Positions 26,896-34,770 of a DNA stretch of 64,000 nucleotides are shown here, in pieces. The translations under genes were made by a program, and so were the position numbers. The stretch comes from JADFRG01 sp036986135 (GTDB lineage: Bacteria; Chloroflexota; Anaerolineae; Anaerolineales; E44-bin32). Where the stretch lies: the NCBI GenBank assembly GCA_036986135.1, contig BTQZ01000001.1:1-64000 (forward strand), written 5' to 3'. The notes beneath the pieces were generated by a model. The model was not told the DNA's origin, did not search any database, and worked only from the letters and a program-made list of their open reading frames with translations. Positions within the stretch are counted from its first letter, which is position 1. Every line of letters begins with the position of its first letter.

Positions 26896-27004
26896 CTGTG
26901 CTCGTCAGAGTGCTCGTGTTCGTCAGAGTATCCTTGCGAAGTAAGGACGAGCTACCTGCCTGCACTCGTCAAAGTGCTTGTACTCGCTAGAGTGCTTGTG
27001 CTTG
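26896..27004. repeat. Array of short palindromic repeats upstream of the GMC gene
   Basis: At least four related units occur between 26898 and 27000: GTGCTCGTCAGAGTGCTCG, TTCGTCAGAGTA, CACTCGTCAAAGTGCTTGT and TACTCGCTAGAGTGCTTGT. Several are themselves inverted repeats (CACT-N6-AGTG, ACTC-GCTA-GAGT). A further hairpin, CCTT-GCGAAGT-AAGG, sits between. They lie 60-160 bases before the GMC start, where an operator or a small repeat family could be. Confidence 0.6.
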
Positions 27005-27084
27005 CTTGAATCGACCGAAGCTCTTGGCAACGGTTCATCTTGTCTGTAACTTCCCAGATATCACCTGGGTCGAACGGCTCGATG

Positions 27085-27711
27085 CTACGCGGGCGACGTC
27101 CCCCGCCTGTACAACCAGATGCTCAACACGAGCAGCCACACCAGGACTAGGGCAAGGACAGCGTACGCAAAAGGTGTGAGAAGCCCAAAGGCGATCAGGG
27201 CACTCACCCAGCCAAACCACTTAGGGAACATCAGCGTGCGCAGCGAGACAACCGCTGTGGCCCCGATGAATACCGCCATGGCGATCGCAAACACCCCCCC
27301 CAAGACTTGGCCATAAATGTCGTACATCGTAACTGCCTCGACGGGAGTGATCCCGCTTTCCGTCCCAGCTCGAGCCCCGGAGGCCAAGATGGCGGAGAAT
27401 CCGACTGCCAAGGCGACACCCGAAGCCACCCCGCCTCCGAACGCTACCATCGACAGCCGCCCAGTGCCGCCTTCTCGCTCGCGCAAGGCACTGAAAACAC
27501 TGCCTGTGAACCAGATCATGAAGAACGCCGAGATGGAGCCGATGTATCCTCCGGCGAACACATTGGTGGCATTGTCGCTAAGAATCTCCTTTAGTCTGTC
27601 TGCTGTTGGCAGATAGTCATAGATGCCGAGTAGCGCAGCTCCAATTGCCATCAGCACAACCATGACGACGCCTGTCAGTGGCGCCAGTTTCTCTAGACGT
27701 GAGTCCTTCAT
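27085..27711 (-). CDS. Hypothetical six-segment membrane protein (DUF4386-like)
   Basis: This 208-residue protein has hydrophobic segments at about residues 10-30, 52-72, 86-108, 132-152, 163-182 and 184-202. Layout and the N-terminal KLAPLTGVVMVVLMAIG recall DUF4386-type membrane proteins, but I am not certain. It has a GGAGGAG site before the ATG and a palindrome (27763-27780) upstream. Function unknown. Confidence 0.7.
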   Translation of the reverse strand: MKDSRLEKLAPLTGVVMVVLMAIGAALLGIYDYLPTADRLKEILSDNATNVFAGGYIGSISAFFMIWFTGSVFSALREREGGTGRLSMVAFGGGVASGVALAVGFSAILASGARAGTESGITPVEAVTMYDIYGQVLGGVFAIAMAVFIGATAVVSLRTLMFPKWFGWVSALIAFGLLTPFAYAVLALVLVWLLVLSIWLYRRGTSPA

Positions 27712-27762
27712 GATTCTCCTCCTGAATTGGGTATGCGGGTTATGGGATTTTCCTTGATATTG

Positions 27763-27780
27763 TTTGATCTAATCATCAAA
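27763..27780. promoter_or_regulatory. Candidate operator palindrome
   Basis: TTTGAT-N6-ATCAAA is a perfect 6+6 inverted repeat, 52 bases upstream of the membrane protein start at 27711, in an AT-rich patch. It is placed as a promoter-proximal operator would be. Confidence 0.35.
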
Positions 27781-27892
27781 GTGCTGAGTATGTTCTGCAA
27801 TCAGATACCTCCCATGTGCGAGAAACAGGATGCCCGCTACGTTTTCAGAATTCCGGAACTCTCAAGCAAACCTCCATTCTGGCAGTCGGAAT

Positions 27893-28690
27893 CTAGGCGC
27901 CGGCTGGCCGCCGCGCCGTCGATGGCTGGAAGATACGCACCCGCCAGGTCCACAGGACTATGGCGATCGCGAGCAGGCCGACGCCCCAGGCGAGCGAGCG
28001 CAACACGTGGATGAGGAGGATGGGCTCATAGGTGAGCCTCCCCGCCAGAAAGACCGCCTGAGGACCGTACAGGGGAAGGTAGTGCCGCAACGGGACGCTA
28101 GAAGGAATGCTGAACTCGACGCTGAAGATCGCGATGAGCAGGATGGTGCCCTCCAGCGGGCGGGGGAGCAGGGAGCCGACGATCAGGCCGATCGCGGCCC
28201 CGACGGCCGCCGTGAAGAATAAACCCAGCCAGACCAGGCCAATGTTGGGGGGAGGTAGTGTGGAAAGCCCAGCGATGATCACCACGGGGATGAGTGAGAC
28301 GGGTATGGCGATGGAGAGCAGGATCAGGAATCGAGCAAGCATGATCTCTCGTGGGTGGAACCCGGCCAGCATCAGCCGCCGGTCACGGCTTCCGCTCCCG
28401 ATGACACTGAAGAGCGCGGCCGCGCCCATGGCCCACGCCACCCCCGTGAGCAAAGAGAACATGGCCCAAATATTCCCCTCGAGCGGATCCGGCCAGACCA
28501 GAGGACCGATGCCCGCTGCGAATGATTCCAGCTCCGGTGGGAGAACCGGCTCTGCCTCGGCCGGCACGCTGAAGAAATTCACGGCCCACCACCCCATGGG
28601 TATCAGCGCCACCATGACCAGTGGCAGCGCACGCGCCCGGTACTCACGCAACTGCATCAGAAGCGATGTTCGAAAGCGGCGTCCATTCAC
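27893..28690 (-). CDS. ABC-2 type transporter permease, copy 1
   Basis: This 265-residue protein starts at GTG after GGAGG. It has six hydrophobic segments and opens with RFRTSLLMQLREYRARALPLVMVALIPMGWW. It is a close paralogue of the permease at 29684-30496; long stretches such as the SVIGSGSRDRR/SVIGSGGRDRR and STLPPPNIGLVWLG regions are nearly the same at base level. Its own ATPase is missing: only 33 bases of the ATPase 3' end remain just upstream. It presumably uses the ATPase of copy 2. Confidence 0.88.
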   Translation of the reverse strand: MNGRRFRTSLLMQLREYRARALPLVMVALIPMGWWAVNFFSVPAEAEPVLPPELESFAAGIGPLVWPDPLEGNIWAMFSLLTGVAWAMGAAALFSVIGSGSRDRRLMLAGFHPREIMLARFLILLSIAIPVSLIPVVIIAGLSTLPPPNIGLVWLGLFFTAAVGAAIGLIVGSLLPRPLEGTILLIAIFSVEFSIPSSVPLRHYLPLYGPQAVFLAGRLTYEPILLIHVLRSLAWGVGLLAIAIVLWTWRVRIFQPSTARRPAGA

Positions 28691-28693
28691 GGT

Positions 28694-28726
28694 TTAGTCC
28701 TCCATCACGGCGCGCCCATCCTGCAT
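28694..28726 (-). pseudogene. 3' remnant of an ABC ATPase gene
   Basis: The minus strand reads MQDGRAVMED and stop, matching the end of the intact ATPase (MQDGRAVLEE) at 30500. Identity stops abruptly upstream of the Met codon. It sits in the same place relative to permease copy 1 as the full ATPase does to copy 2, so it marks the break point of a duplicated ATPase-permease unit. Confidence 0.8.
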
Positions 28727-28756
28727 AGGGAAATTGATAGATCTTGATAACATGAC

Positions 28757-28954
28757 TTAGACTGCAACCTTGGACTGCCGGGCCAGCGCGCCCGGGTCTG
28801 ACCACATGATGGCCCCAGCGGCGGCAAAGGCTAGTGCGATGGGCACCGCGGAAAGTGACTGAAAGATCAGTGCATCTATGGCTGCCCCTGGCGCGCCAAT
28901 CAGTAGGCTCGCAATCAGCTTGCTTCCACTTACCCTCTTTCTCCCACCACTCAT
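28757..28954 (-). CDS. Small hydrophobic protein coupled to methyltransferase
   Basis: This 65-residue protein has two hydrophobic stretches (about residues 12-32 and 33-50). Its ATG lies 2 bases after the methyltransferase stop, so translation is coupled. It is unique to the insert between the two ABC permease copies. No family is recognised. Confidence 0.5.
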   Translation of the reverse strand: MSGGRKRVSGSKLIASLLIGAPGAAIDALIFQSLSAVPIALAFAAAGAIMWSDPGALARQSKVAV

Positions 28955-28956
28955 TG

Positions 28957-29559
28957 TCAGCTTTCGATATTCCGCGTCATCAAGTAACCAGCGTAGCCCG
29001 GCGCCTTCTCTTTGCCGGTCATAATGGCGACCATCCCGTGCCGAGGGTTGGTCTCATGGAATATCTGCTCAATCTCAAAATATTCCCCGAAACGGCGTTC
29101 CATTTCTCCTGGCTCCAGGATGGCGCCGAATAGTGACAGACGCCGAAAAAGAATCCGCTCCCACCTGGACAGCGTCCACTCCCAACCGGAGAGGAAGAAT
29201 CTGCTACCCGGATGAGTCAGGGGCAACACATTCTGTACGTAGAGGTCGCGGGATTTCGGATGCAGAACATCCAGAACGCCAGCATCAACCAGAAAATCGA
29301 AGGTTCCGGTTACGTTTCGAATGTTGGTGAGGTCGTCCACCATGAATTCTGCCTTCAACCCGGCGACATCTGCTTTCTGCTTGGCCTTTGCAATGGCCGA
29401 GGAGGCGAAGTCTACTCCAGTTACATCGAAGCCTTTCTGAGCAAGAAAGAGGGCGTTCCTTCCCGTTCCGCAACCAAGGTCAATGGCCCGGCAGGGAGGG
29501 ATGCGGCCGCTCTCTAGCAACCCCACGAGATGTTGGTCAGGTCCGTTGTCATACGGCAT
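28957..29559 (-). CDS. Class I SAM-dependent methyltransferase, frameshifted near its start
   Basis: This frame of 200 residues has the SAM motif IDLGCGTGRNALFLA (27-41), VTGVDFASSAI and a later FDFLVDAG. It looks like the small thiopurine-type methyltransferases. The ATG at 29559 lacks a ribosome-binding site. Thirteen codons that belong to the family N-terminus (MKWTYELGYRIQK, ATG at 29597 with GAGGA upstream) are in another frame. One extra A in the run of five at about 29557-29561 would join them. It lies in the insert between duplicated ABC permeases. Confidence 0.8.
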   Translation of the reverse strand: MPYDNGPDQHLVGLLESGRIPPCRAIDLGCGTGRNALFLAQKGFDVTGVDFASSAIAKAKQKADVAGLKAEFMVDDLTNIRNVTGTFDFLVDAGVLDVLHPKSRDLYVQNVLPLTHPGSRFFLSGWEWTLSRWERILFRRLSLFGAILEPGEMERRFGEYFEIEQIFHETNPRHGMVAIMTGKEKAPGYAGYLMTRNIES

Positions 29560-29597
29560 TTTTGAATACGGTAGCCTAGCTCATAGGTCCATTTCAT
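29557..29597 (-). other. Out-of-frame N-terminus of the methyltransferase
   Basis: ATG 29597 is preceded by GAGGACCC and opens MKWTYELGYRIQK, then the frame leaves the methyltransferase at an A5 tract. With six As it would read on into MPYDNGPDQH. It is either a sequencing error, a real mutation, or a slippage-controlled site. Confidence 0.65.
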
Positions 29598-29606
29598 GTT
29601 GGGTCC

Positions 29607-29681
29607 TCATCTTTCCTTGTCATCAAATTGTGTCCGTAGCCTGGCGAGAATACGCTTCTGCTCGGATATGGGAGGCGCCTC
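29607..29681 (-). pseudogene. Fragment resembling the end of a type I restriction specificity protein
   Basis: In the gap between permease copy 2 and the methyltransferase, 24 codons read APPISEQKRILARLRTQF-like sequence and stop. The PP-I/L-x-EQKRI pattern is a hallmark near the end of HsdS proteins. No other part of such a gene is present. It may be a scrap carried in with the methyltransferase insert, or chance. Confidence 0.3.
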
Positions 29682-29683
29682 CG

Positions 29684-30496
29684 CTAGGACGTGCCCCGGT
29701 TTACACCGGCGCTGACTCGAGGCGCGGCCGATGTCTGGAAATTCCGCACCCGCCAGGTCCACAGGACTATGGCGAATGCGAAGAGGCCGGCGGCCCAGGC
29801 GAGGGAGCGCAACAAGTGGATGATGATGTTGGGCTCTGAGGTCCACCTCGCCGCCAGAAAGAGCGCCTGAGGTCCGTACAGCGGAAGGTAGTGCCGAAAC
29901 GAGACGCTCAGAGGGGTCATCATCTCGAGGCCGATGATCCCGAGGAGCAGGAGGGTCCCCTCTAGCGGGCGGGGGAGCAGGGAGCCGACAGTAAAACCGA
30001 TCGCTGCCCCGAGGGCCGCCGTGAAGAACGACCCCAGCCAGACCAGGCCGATGTTGGGGGGAGGCAGTGTGGAAAACCCGGCGATGATCACCACGGGGAT
30101 GAGTGAGACGGGTATGGCGATGCAGAGCAGGATCAGGAAGCGGGCAAGCATGATCTCCCATGCACGGAATCCCGCCATCACCAGCCGCCGGTCACGGCCT
30201 CCGCTCCCGATGACACTGAAGAGCGCGGCCGCGCCCATGGCCCACGCCACCCCCATGAGCAAAGTGAATTCGGGCCAGTCGTCGCGCACGGGGATCTCCG
30301 ACCAGACAAGAGGGCCGATGTCCGCTATGTATGGTTCCAGCATCTGCGCGGGAACTGTCTCATCGGCCGGCGAGGAAAAGAAACTCGCGGCCCACATCCC
30401 CATGGGCAGCAGCGCCACCATGACCAGCGGCAGCGCACGCGCCCGGTACTCGCGCAACTGCATCAGAAGCGATGTTCGAAAGCGGCCTCCATGCAT
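29684..30496 (-). CDS. ABC-2 type transporter permease, copy 2
   Basis: This 270-residue protein has six hydrophobic segments and is paralogous to copy 1 over its full length. It starts 3 bases after the ATPase stop, so the two are translated together as an exporter. ABC-2 permeases of this kind move drugs, lipids or peptides out of the cell. Its C-terminus is longer than that of copy 1 by a few residues. Substrate unknown. Confidence 0.88.
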   Translation of the reverse strand: MHGGRFRTSLLMQLREYRARALPLVMVALLPMGMWAASFFSSPADETVPAQMLEPYIADIGPLVWSEIPVRDDWPEFTLLMGVAWAMGAAALFSVIGSGGRDRRLVMAGFRAWEIMLARFLILLCIAIPVSLIPVVIIAGFSTLPPPNIGLVWLGSFFTAALGAAIGFTVGSLLPRPLEGTLLLLGIIGLEMMTPLSVSFRHYLPLYGPQALFLAARWTSEPNIIIHLLRSLAWAAGLFAFAIVLWTWRVRNFQTSAAPRVSAGVNRGTS

Positions 30497-30499
30497 GGC

Positions 30500-31111
30500 C
30501 TATTCCTCCAACACGGCGCGCCCATCCTGCATGGAGTAGACACGATCCAACCGTTCATGGTGGATGAGCATGTGGCTCACGATGAGAACGCTCGCGCCCC
30601 TTTGCTTGAGTTCGTCGGCGAGGTCCCAAAACGCCAGATATGATTCATAGTCGAACCCCTGATATGGCTCGTCGAGGACCAGCAGCGTGGGCTGGTGGAG
30701 CAGGGAGATGACCAGATTCAGCTTCTGCCTGGTTCCGCCGCTCAGATTCGTCACGCGGATGGAGGCGTAGTCCATGCAGCGCAGGCGGTCGAAAAGCTCG
30801 TCGGACCGCCCGAGCAGTTCATCGGGGGACAGCCCATAGCCTGCCGCAAAATAGGTGAGGTTCTCTTGCATGGTGAGCGTGTCGAAAAGCACGGGCTCCT
30901 GCGGACAGTATCCCAACTTGCCATCGACCTGGACCTCGCCCCGATCCCTGGACAATAGCCCCACGATGATCTGCAGCAGCGTCGTCTTGCCGGAGCCGTT
31001 TTCCCCGACCAGCCCCACAGCCTCGCCGCGTTCGACGGTGAGGCTGGTTCCCCGGAGGACCTTCAGCCGCCTGAATCGCTTGTGGACATCCTCGATGGAC
31101 AGGATCGTCAT
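30500..31111 (-). CDS. ABC transporter ATP-binding protein
   Basis: The better start is ATG 31111 (MTILSIEDV), with GGAGCAG ahead, giving 203 residues. It has Walker A GENGSGKTT near 40, a Q-loop in YCPQEP, the signature NLSGGTRQK near 130, Walker B LLVLDEPYQGFD near 150 and a switch His in VSHMLIHH. It powers the permease that follows by 3 bases, and possibly copy 1 further down the operon. Confidence 0.92.
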   Translation of the reverse strand: MTILSIEDVHKRFRRLKVLRGTSLTVERGEAVGLVGENGSGKTTLLQIIVGLLSRDRGEVQVDGKLGYCPQEPVLFDTLTMQENLTYFAAGYGLSPDELLGRSDELFDRLRCMDYASIRVTNLSGGTRQKLNLVISLLHQPTLLVLDEPYQGFDYESYLAFWDLADELKQRGASVLIVSHMLIHHERLDRVYSMQDGRAVLEE

Positions 31112-31239
31112 GGCTTCTGCTCCTTTTCGTACTGGCCCAACATACATCCGGGTTAGTTTTCGGGGGCAATGTCCGGATGATGTGCGGTGTCAGCAACCTC
31201 TCAACATCACCACCACACATCCACGATTACCCTGAGAAA

Positions 31240-31272
31240 GACGAAAGCCCAACTCGTCAGAGAGTCGGGCTT
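31240..31272 (-). terminator. Minus-strand terminator
   Basis: On the minus strand AGCCCGACTC pairs with GAGTTGGGCT (one G-T pair) around a 6-base loop and is followed by TTCGTCTTT. It would end transcription from 31769 before the ABC operon. Confidence 0.65.
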
Positions 31273-31373
31273 GCATGCTTCGATGGAGGTGCGTGGCCCA
31301 GTCCGACGCCACGGCCTACCCTCACAATCGGCCGCTCTAATGATTATATAATTGACTGATCAAGGGTACATGA

Positions 31374-31769
31374 TTAGAGCAGCGATTTCAATGGACAAGT
31401 GAAATACACCCGGTGATTGTCCAAGCCATGAGCAAGGACGGCCCAGCAAGCTCTTAGCCCGCGCTTGCCTCTCGCTGTATGCACGAGTGTAAGAAGAACT
31501 TGATGCTCTGCATTGCCTGCTGCGCTTCTGGTAAAAAGGGCACGAATAGATGCCAGTAATGCCACCTTCGAAGTCAAATACCGGGCAAATCGATACCGCT
31601 CCGCTTGTATGATTTTCTCCCAGCGCACGTCTTTCGGCACCGAATAAAGCCGCTCACTCCATCTCGACAGGCGACGCACGGATTCAATGGTCGCTCTGCG
31701 CTGTGCGAGTTTCTGCGCCCGGAGGAATAGACGGATCAACTGGCTACGTCGGCTGTTCATGTTTTCCAA
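31374..31769 (-). CDS. Hypothetical basic protein
   Basis: This frame of 131 residues (TTG 31769 or ATG 31760) is not recognised. It is rich in Arg, Leu and Ala with a helical look in the first half (SRRSQLIRLFLRAQKLAQRR). A terminator follows 100 bases after its stop. An 8-bp inverted repeat, GCTCTAAT/ATTAGAGC at 31334-31380, overlaps its end. Composition is acceptable but unusual, so it could be a gene remnant. Confidence 0.35.
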   Translation of the reverse strand: MENMNSRRSQLIRLFLRAQKLAQRRATIESVRRLSRWSERLYSVPKDVRWEKIIQAERYRFARYLTSKVALLASIRALFTRSAAGNAEHQVLLTLVHTARGKRGLRACWAVLAHGLDNHRVYFTCPLKSLL

Positions 31770-31866
31770 GCTAGCTTGTCTGAGATTCTGCTCGATAACG
31801 AAGTAATAGAGACACTAAATCCTTGCGACCTGAGTGGTTGGGGAAACGCTTGAGAGGTCGCTGTGA

Positions 31867-32742
31867 TCACAACTCAGCTAAGATGGCACGCGCCCCTGCG
31901 CCCTGAATCTTCAGCACATCGTCCTGGTACTTGAGCAGCGCGCCGAGCGTGTCGTCCACTATCGCCGGATCGAGCTGTTCCTGATCCAGCGCCCATAGCG
32001 CCTCCGCCCAATCCAGAGTCTCCGCAACGCCGGGGACCTTGTACAGATCGGCTTCGCGCACCTTTTGCACGAAGGCCGTGACCTGCCGCGAAAGTTGCTC
32101 GGGCGCCTTGGGGAGCCGGAGCCTGAGGATTTCAAACTCCCGCTCAAATGAGGGATAGTCGATCCAGTGATAGAGACAGCGGCGCTTCAAGGCATCATGT
32201 ACTTCGCGCGTTCGGTTGGAGGTGATGACTGCGATGGGTGGCCGCTGGGCGCGGATCGTTCCAATCTCTGGGATGGTCACCTGAAATTCAGAGAGGATTT
32301 CGAGCAGAAAGGCCTCGAATTCCTCGTCGCCGCGATCGAGCTCATCGATCAACAGAACGGGCGCGCGATCGCCCTCCCACTCAATGGCCTGCAGCAGCGG
32401 CCTACGCAGCAGGAATTGGGAGCCAAACAGGTCCTGCTCTTCGGGCCGCTCGTCACGCGCCTCCAGCATCCGGATATGCAGCATCTGGCGCGTGTAATTC
32501 CATTCATAAACAGCGTGATGGACATCGAGCCCCTCATAGCATTGGAGGCGGATCAATTCCGTATCCAGTGAGCCAGCCAGGGCCTTGGCGACTTCGGTCT
32601 TGCCCACACCGGCCTCACCCTCCAGGAAGAGCGGCCGCTCAAGCTTGAGCGCCAGGAAGATGGCCGTGGCAAGCCCTCGATCCGTCAGGTACAGTTGGTC
32701 TCGCAGAGAAGTCTGGAGGTCGTCAATCGATTCGAAGGTCAT
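31867..32742 (-). CDS. MoxR-family AAA+ ATPase (CoxD-like)
   Basis: This 291-residue protein has Walker A GEAGVGKT near residue 42, Walker B LLIDELDRGDEEF near 131, a sensor 1 Asn in VITSNRTRE and a second-region Arg finger. The ADRGLATA-like opening and the GLDVHHAVYEWNY stretch match CoxD, which helps insert sulfur and copper into CO dehydrogenase, and related MoxR chaperones of molybdenum enzymes. The VWA partner (CoxE) usually beside it is absent. It follows the luciferase-like gene by 6 bases. It may mature the hydroxylase encoded at 8-18 kb. Confidence 0.9.
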   Translation of the reverse strand: MTFESIDDLQTSLRDQLYLTDRGLATAIFLALKLERPLFLEGEAGVGKTEVAKALAGSLDTELIRLQCYEGLDVHHAVYEWNYTRQMLHIRMLEARDERPEEQDLFGSQFLLRRPLLQAIEWEGDRAPVLLIDELDRGDEEFEAFLLEILSEFQVTIPEIGTIRAQRPPIAVITSNRTREVHDALKRRCLYHWIDYPSFEREFEILRLRLPKAPEQLSRQVTAFVQKVREADLYKVPGVAETLDWAEALWALDQEQLDPAIVDDTLGALLKYQDDVLKIQGAGARAILAEL

Positions 32743-32748
32743 CGCTTC

Positions 32749-33612
32749 CTAGTCCAGCAGCGCTTCGGCGAAGGCGCGCATCGCATCCAGGTGCTCCGCA
32801 GGACCGTTGAGCCGGCTGCGCATGGTATTGAGTCCGATATGGGTCGCACCCGCCTCCTGCCAATCCTGCATAGCCTTTCCCAGCCGTTTGGGATCGCCCC
32901 CCCGATAGTGGAGCCGGGCCTCGATCCCGAAATCGCTGAAAGATCTTCCCGCTTCATCCAAATACTCTCTGAGCTTATCGAGATGAGGTTTGGCGTCTTC
33001 CGCCGTCCGATAGGTAGGAATCCATCCATCGCCCATCTGGGCGGCACGACGGACGACTGGGTCCGCGTGACCGCCAAACCAAATCGGAATGGGTTGCTGA
33101 ATGGGAAGCGGATTCATTCCGGCATCCTCGACCGCCTCCCATTGACCAGAGAAATTCACAAGCCGTTCCGTCCACAGGATCCGCATCAACTCGATCTGCT
33201 CTTCAATTCGTCGGCCTCGATTGTGGAAATTCTTGCCAAGAGCGTAGTACTCCGGCTCGTTCCAACCGTTCCCAACTCCCAACCGCAGTCGCCCTCCGCT
33301 GAGGACATCCAGTGTCGCAGCCTGCTTGGCCGCTAGCACGGTCTGCCGCTGCGGGAGAATCAAGACACCGGTCAGAAAGGAAATCCGCTCAGTGACACCT
33401 GCCCAATAACTAAGAAGCGAAAAGGGCTCGAGGAATGGATCTTCGAGGGAGTAGATCCCCTTCCAGCCCGGCCGGGTGGGGTCAATGCCCAGCACATGTT
33501 CGTAAGTGAGAATGTGCGAAAAGCCGAGCTCTTCCGCCGTCTGGGCGAACTCGCGCACTGCGCCCGGATCGGACCCATATTCGGTCTGGGGAAAGATTAT
33601 GCCAACTTCCAT
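32749..33612 (-). CDS. Luciferase-like F420/FMN-dependent oxidoreductase
   Basis: This 287-residue TIM-barrel protein is of the LLM class. It opens MEVGIIFPQTEYGSDPGAVREFAQTAEELGF-like, with SHILTYEHV, LTGVLILPQRQTVLAAKQAATLDVLSGGRLRLGVGNGWN and a GGHADPVVRRAAQ motif, as in the TIGR03619 group of probable F420-dependent enzymes. It precedes the MoxR gene on the same strand. The substrate cannot be told. Such genes are numerous in Chloroflexota and Actinobacteria. Confidence 0.88.
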   Translation of the reverse strand: MEVGIIFPQTEYGSDPGAVREFAQTAEELGFSHILTYEHVLGIDPTRPGWKGIYSLEDPFLEPFSLLSYWAGVTERISFLTGVLILPQRQTVLAAKQAATLDVLSGGRLRLGVGNGWNEPEYYALGKNFHNRGRRIEEQIELMRILWTERLVNFSGQWEAVEDAGMNPLPIQQPIPIWFGGHADPVVRRAAQMGDGWIPTYRTAEDAKPHLDKLREYLDEAGRSFSDFGIEARLHYRGGDPKRLGKAMQDWQEAGATHIGLNTMRSRLNGPAEHLDAMRAFAEALLD

Positions 33613-33681
33613 ATCGGATCCCTGCCGGAACAGTCAGCGAGCAGCAAGCGCAGCCAAGTATAGCCGAGGCGATACAGTACA

Positions 33682-34704
33682 ATGACCTCGATGGCCGATA
33701 TCCCCGTGCTCATCACCGTGGATATGCCCGAGGCGCTCCTGGATCGGCTGCGAGCGGTCTCACCCCACATCCAAATCGATCTCCAGCCAACCAGTGAAGC
33801 ATCCGATTTCACGGAAGAGCAACTGGGGGAGATGGAAGTCTTGTACACGCGACAAGCGCTGCCGGAGCCGGAGCAGGTACCCAACCTGCGCTGGATCCAG
33901 TTTCACTGGTCGGGCATTGATGACTTCGTGGATCAGAGCTTGCTGCGCTCCGATGTGATTGTGACAACGCTGAGCGGCGCCGCCGTTCCCCAAATGGGGG
34001 AATTCGCGATGACGATGATGATGGCCCTGGGTCATCATTTGCCGGCGATGATGGAGGATCAGGGGAAGAAAATCTGGGCCGACAATCGATTCACTCGTTT
34101 TCGGCCCGTGGAACTGCGCGGTAGCACGGTGGGTATCGTCGGCTACGGCAACATCGGGCGGGAGATCGCACGGCTCTGCCAGTCTTTCGGGGCCCAAGTG
34201 CTGGCCACCAAGCGCGACTTAAGGGTGCTCGAAATGGGCGGATACGCCCTGGAGGGATTGGGAGATGCGCAAGCGGACATTCCGGAACGCATCTATCCGC
34301 CCCAAGCCTTGCCCTCGATGGCCTCAGAATGCGATTTCCTGATCCTTACCGTGCCGCTGACGCCTGAGACACGTGGGCTGGTGAACGCTAAGGTATTTAA
34401 GAGCATGAAAAGCACCGCTTATCTGATTGACATTTCGAGAGGCGGAGTGGTCGATCAAGGAGCCCTGGTGGAGGCCCTGAAAGAAGGAGAAATCGCGGGC
34501 GCGGGACTGGATGTCTACCCGGTGGAACCCCTTCCGGTGAGCAGCCCGCTTTGGGAGCTGCCGAATGTCATCCTCTCGCCACATGTAGCTGGCACCTCCG
34601 GTCAATACCTTGCCCGAGCTGCCGATCTCTTCGCGGAGAACCTACGCCGCTACATTGCGAACGAACCTTTGCTAAATCGTTACGACCCTCGACGGGGATA
34701 CTGA
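33682..34704 (+). CDS. D-2-hydroxyacid dehydrogenase (NAD-binding)
   Basis: This 340-residue protein (ATG 33682, or 33691) has the NAD motif GSTVGIVGYGNIGREIA near residue 150, an ISRGGVVDQGALVEAL stretch with the catalytic Arg region near 252, and a catalytic His in LSPHVAGTS near 297. It reduces 2-oxo acids or oxidises D-2-hydroxy acids. It is divergent from the LLM gene and stands alone. The family cannot be narrowed to one substrate. Confidence 0.9.
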   Translation: MTSMADIPVLITVDMPEALLDRLRAVSPHIQIDLQPTSEASDFTEEQLGEMEVLYTRQALPEPEQVPNLRWIQFHWSGIDDFVDQSLLRSDVIVTTLSGAAVPQMGEFAMTMMMALGHHLPAMMEDQGKKIWADNRFTRFRPVELRGSTVGIVGYGNIGREIARLCQSFGAQVLATKRDLRVLEMGGYALEGLGDAQADIPERIYPPQALPSMASECDFLILTVPLTPETRGLVNAKVFKSMKSTAYLIDISRGGVVDQGALVEALKEGEIAGAGLDVYPVEPLPVSSPLWELPNVILSPHVAGTSGQYLARAADLFAENLRRYIANEPLLNRYDPRRGY

Positions 34705-34770
34705 CCAAACAGGCTCGTTTCGGACACCCGGATCAGATTTCACATTATTGGTTCTACTGAGTCTTAGATT

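Noticed and set aside
26840..26965. N-terminal extension of the GMC oxidoreductase
   Set aside because: The extra 42 codons only translate the repeat array (TLTNTSTLTST). The ATG at 26839 has a better ribosome-binding site and fits the family start.
26898..27000. CRISPR array
   Set aside because: Units are short, imperfect and without regular spacers, and no cas genes are near.
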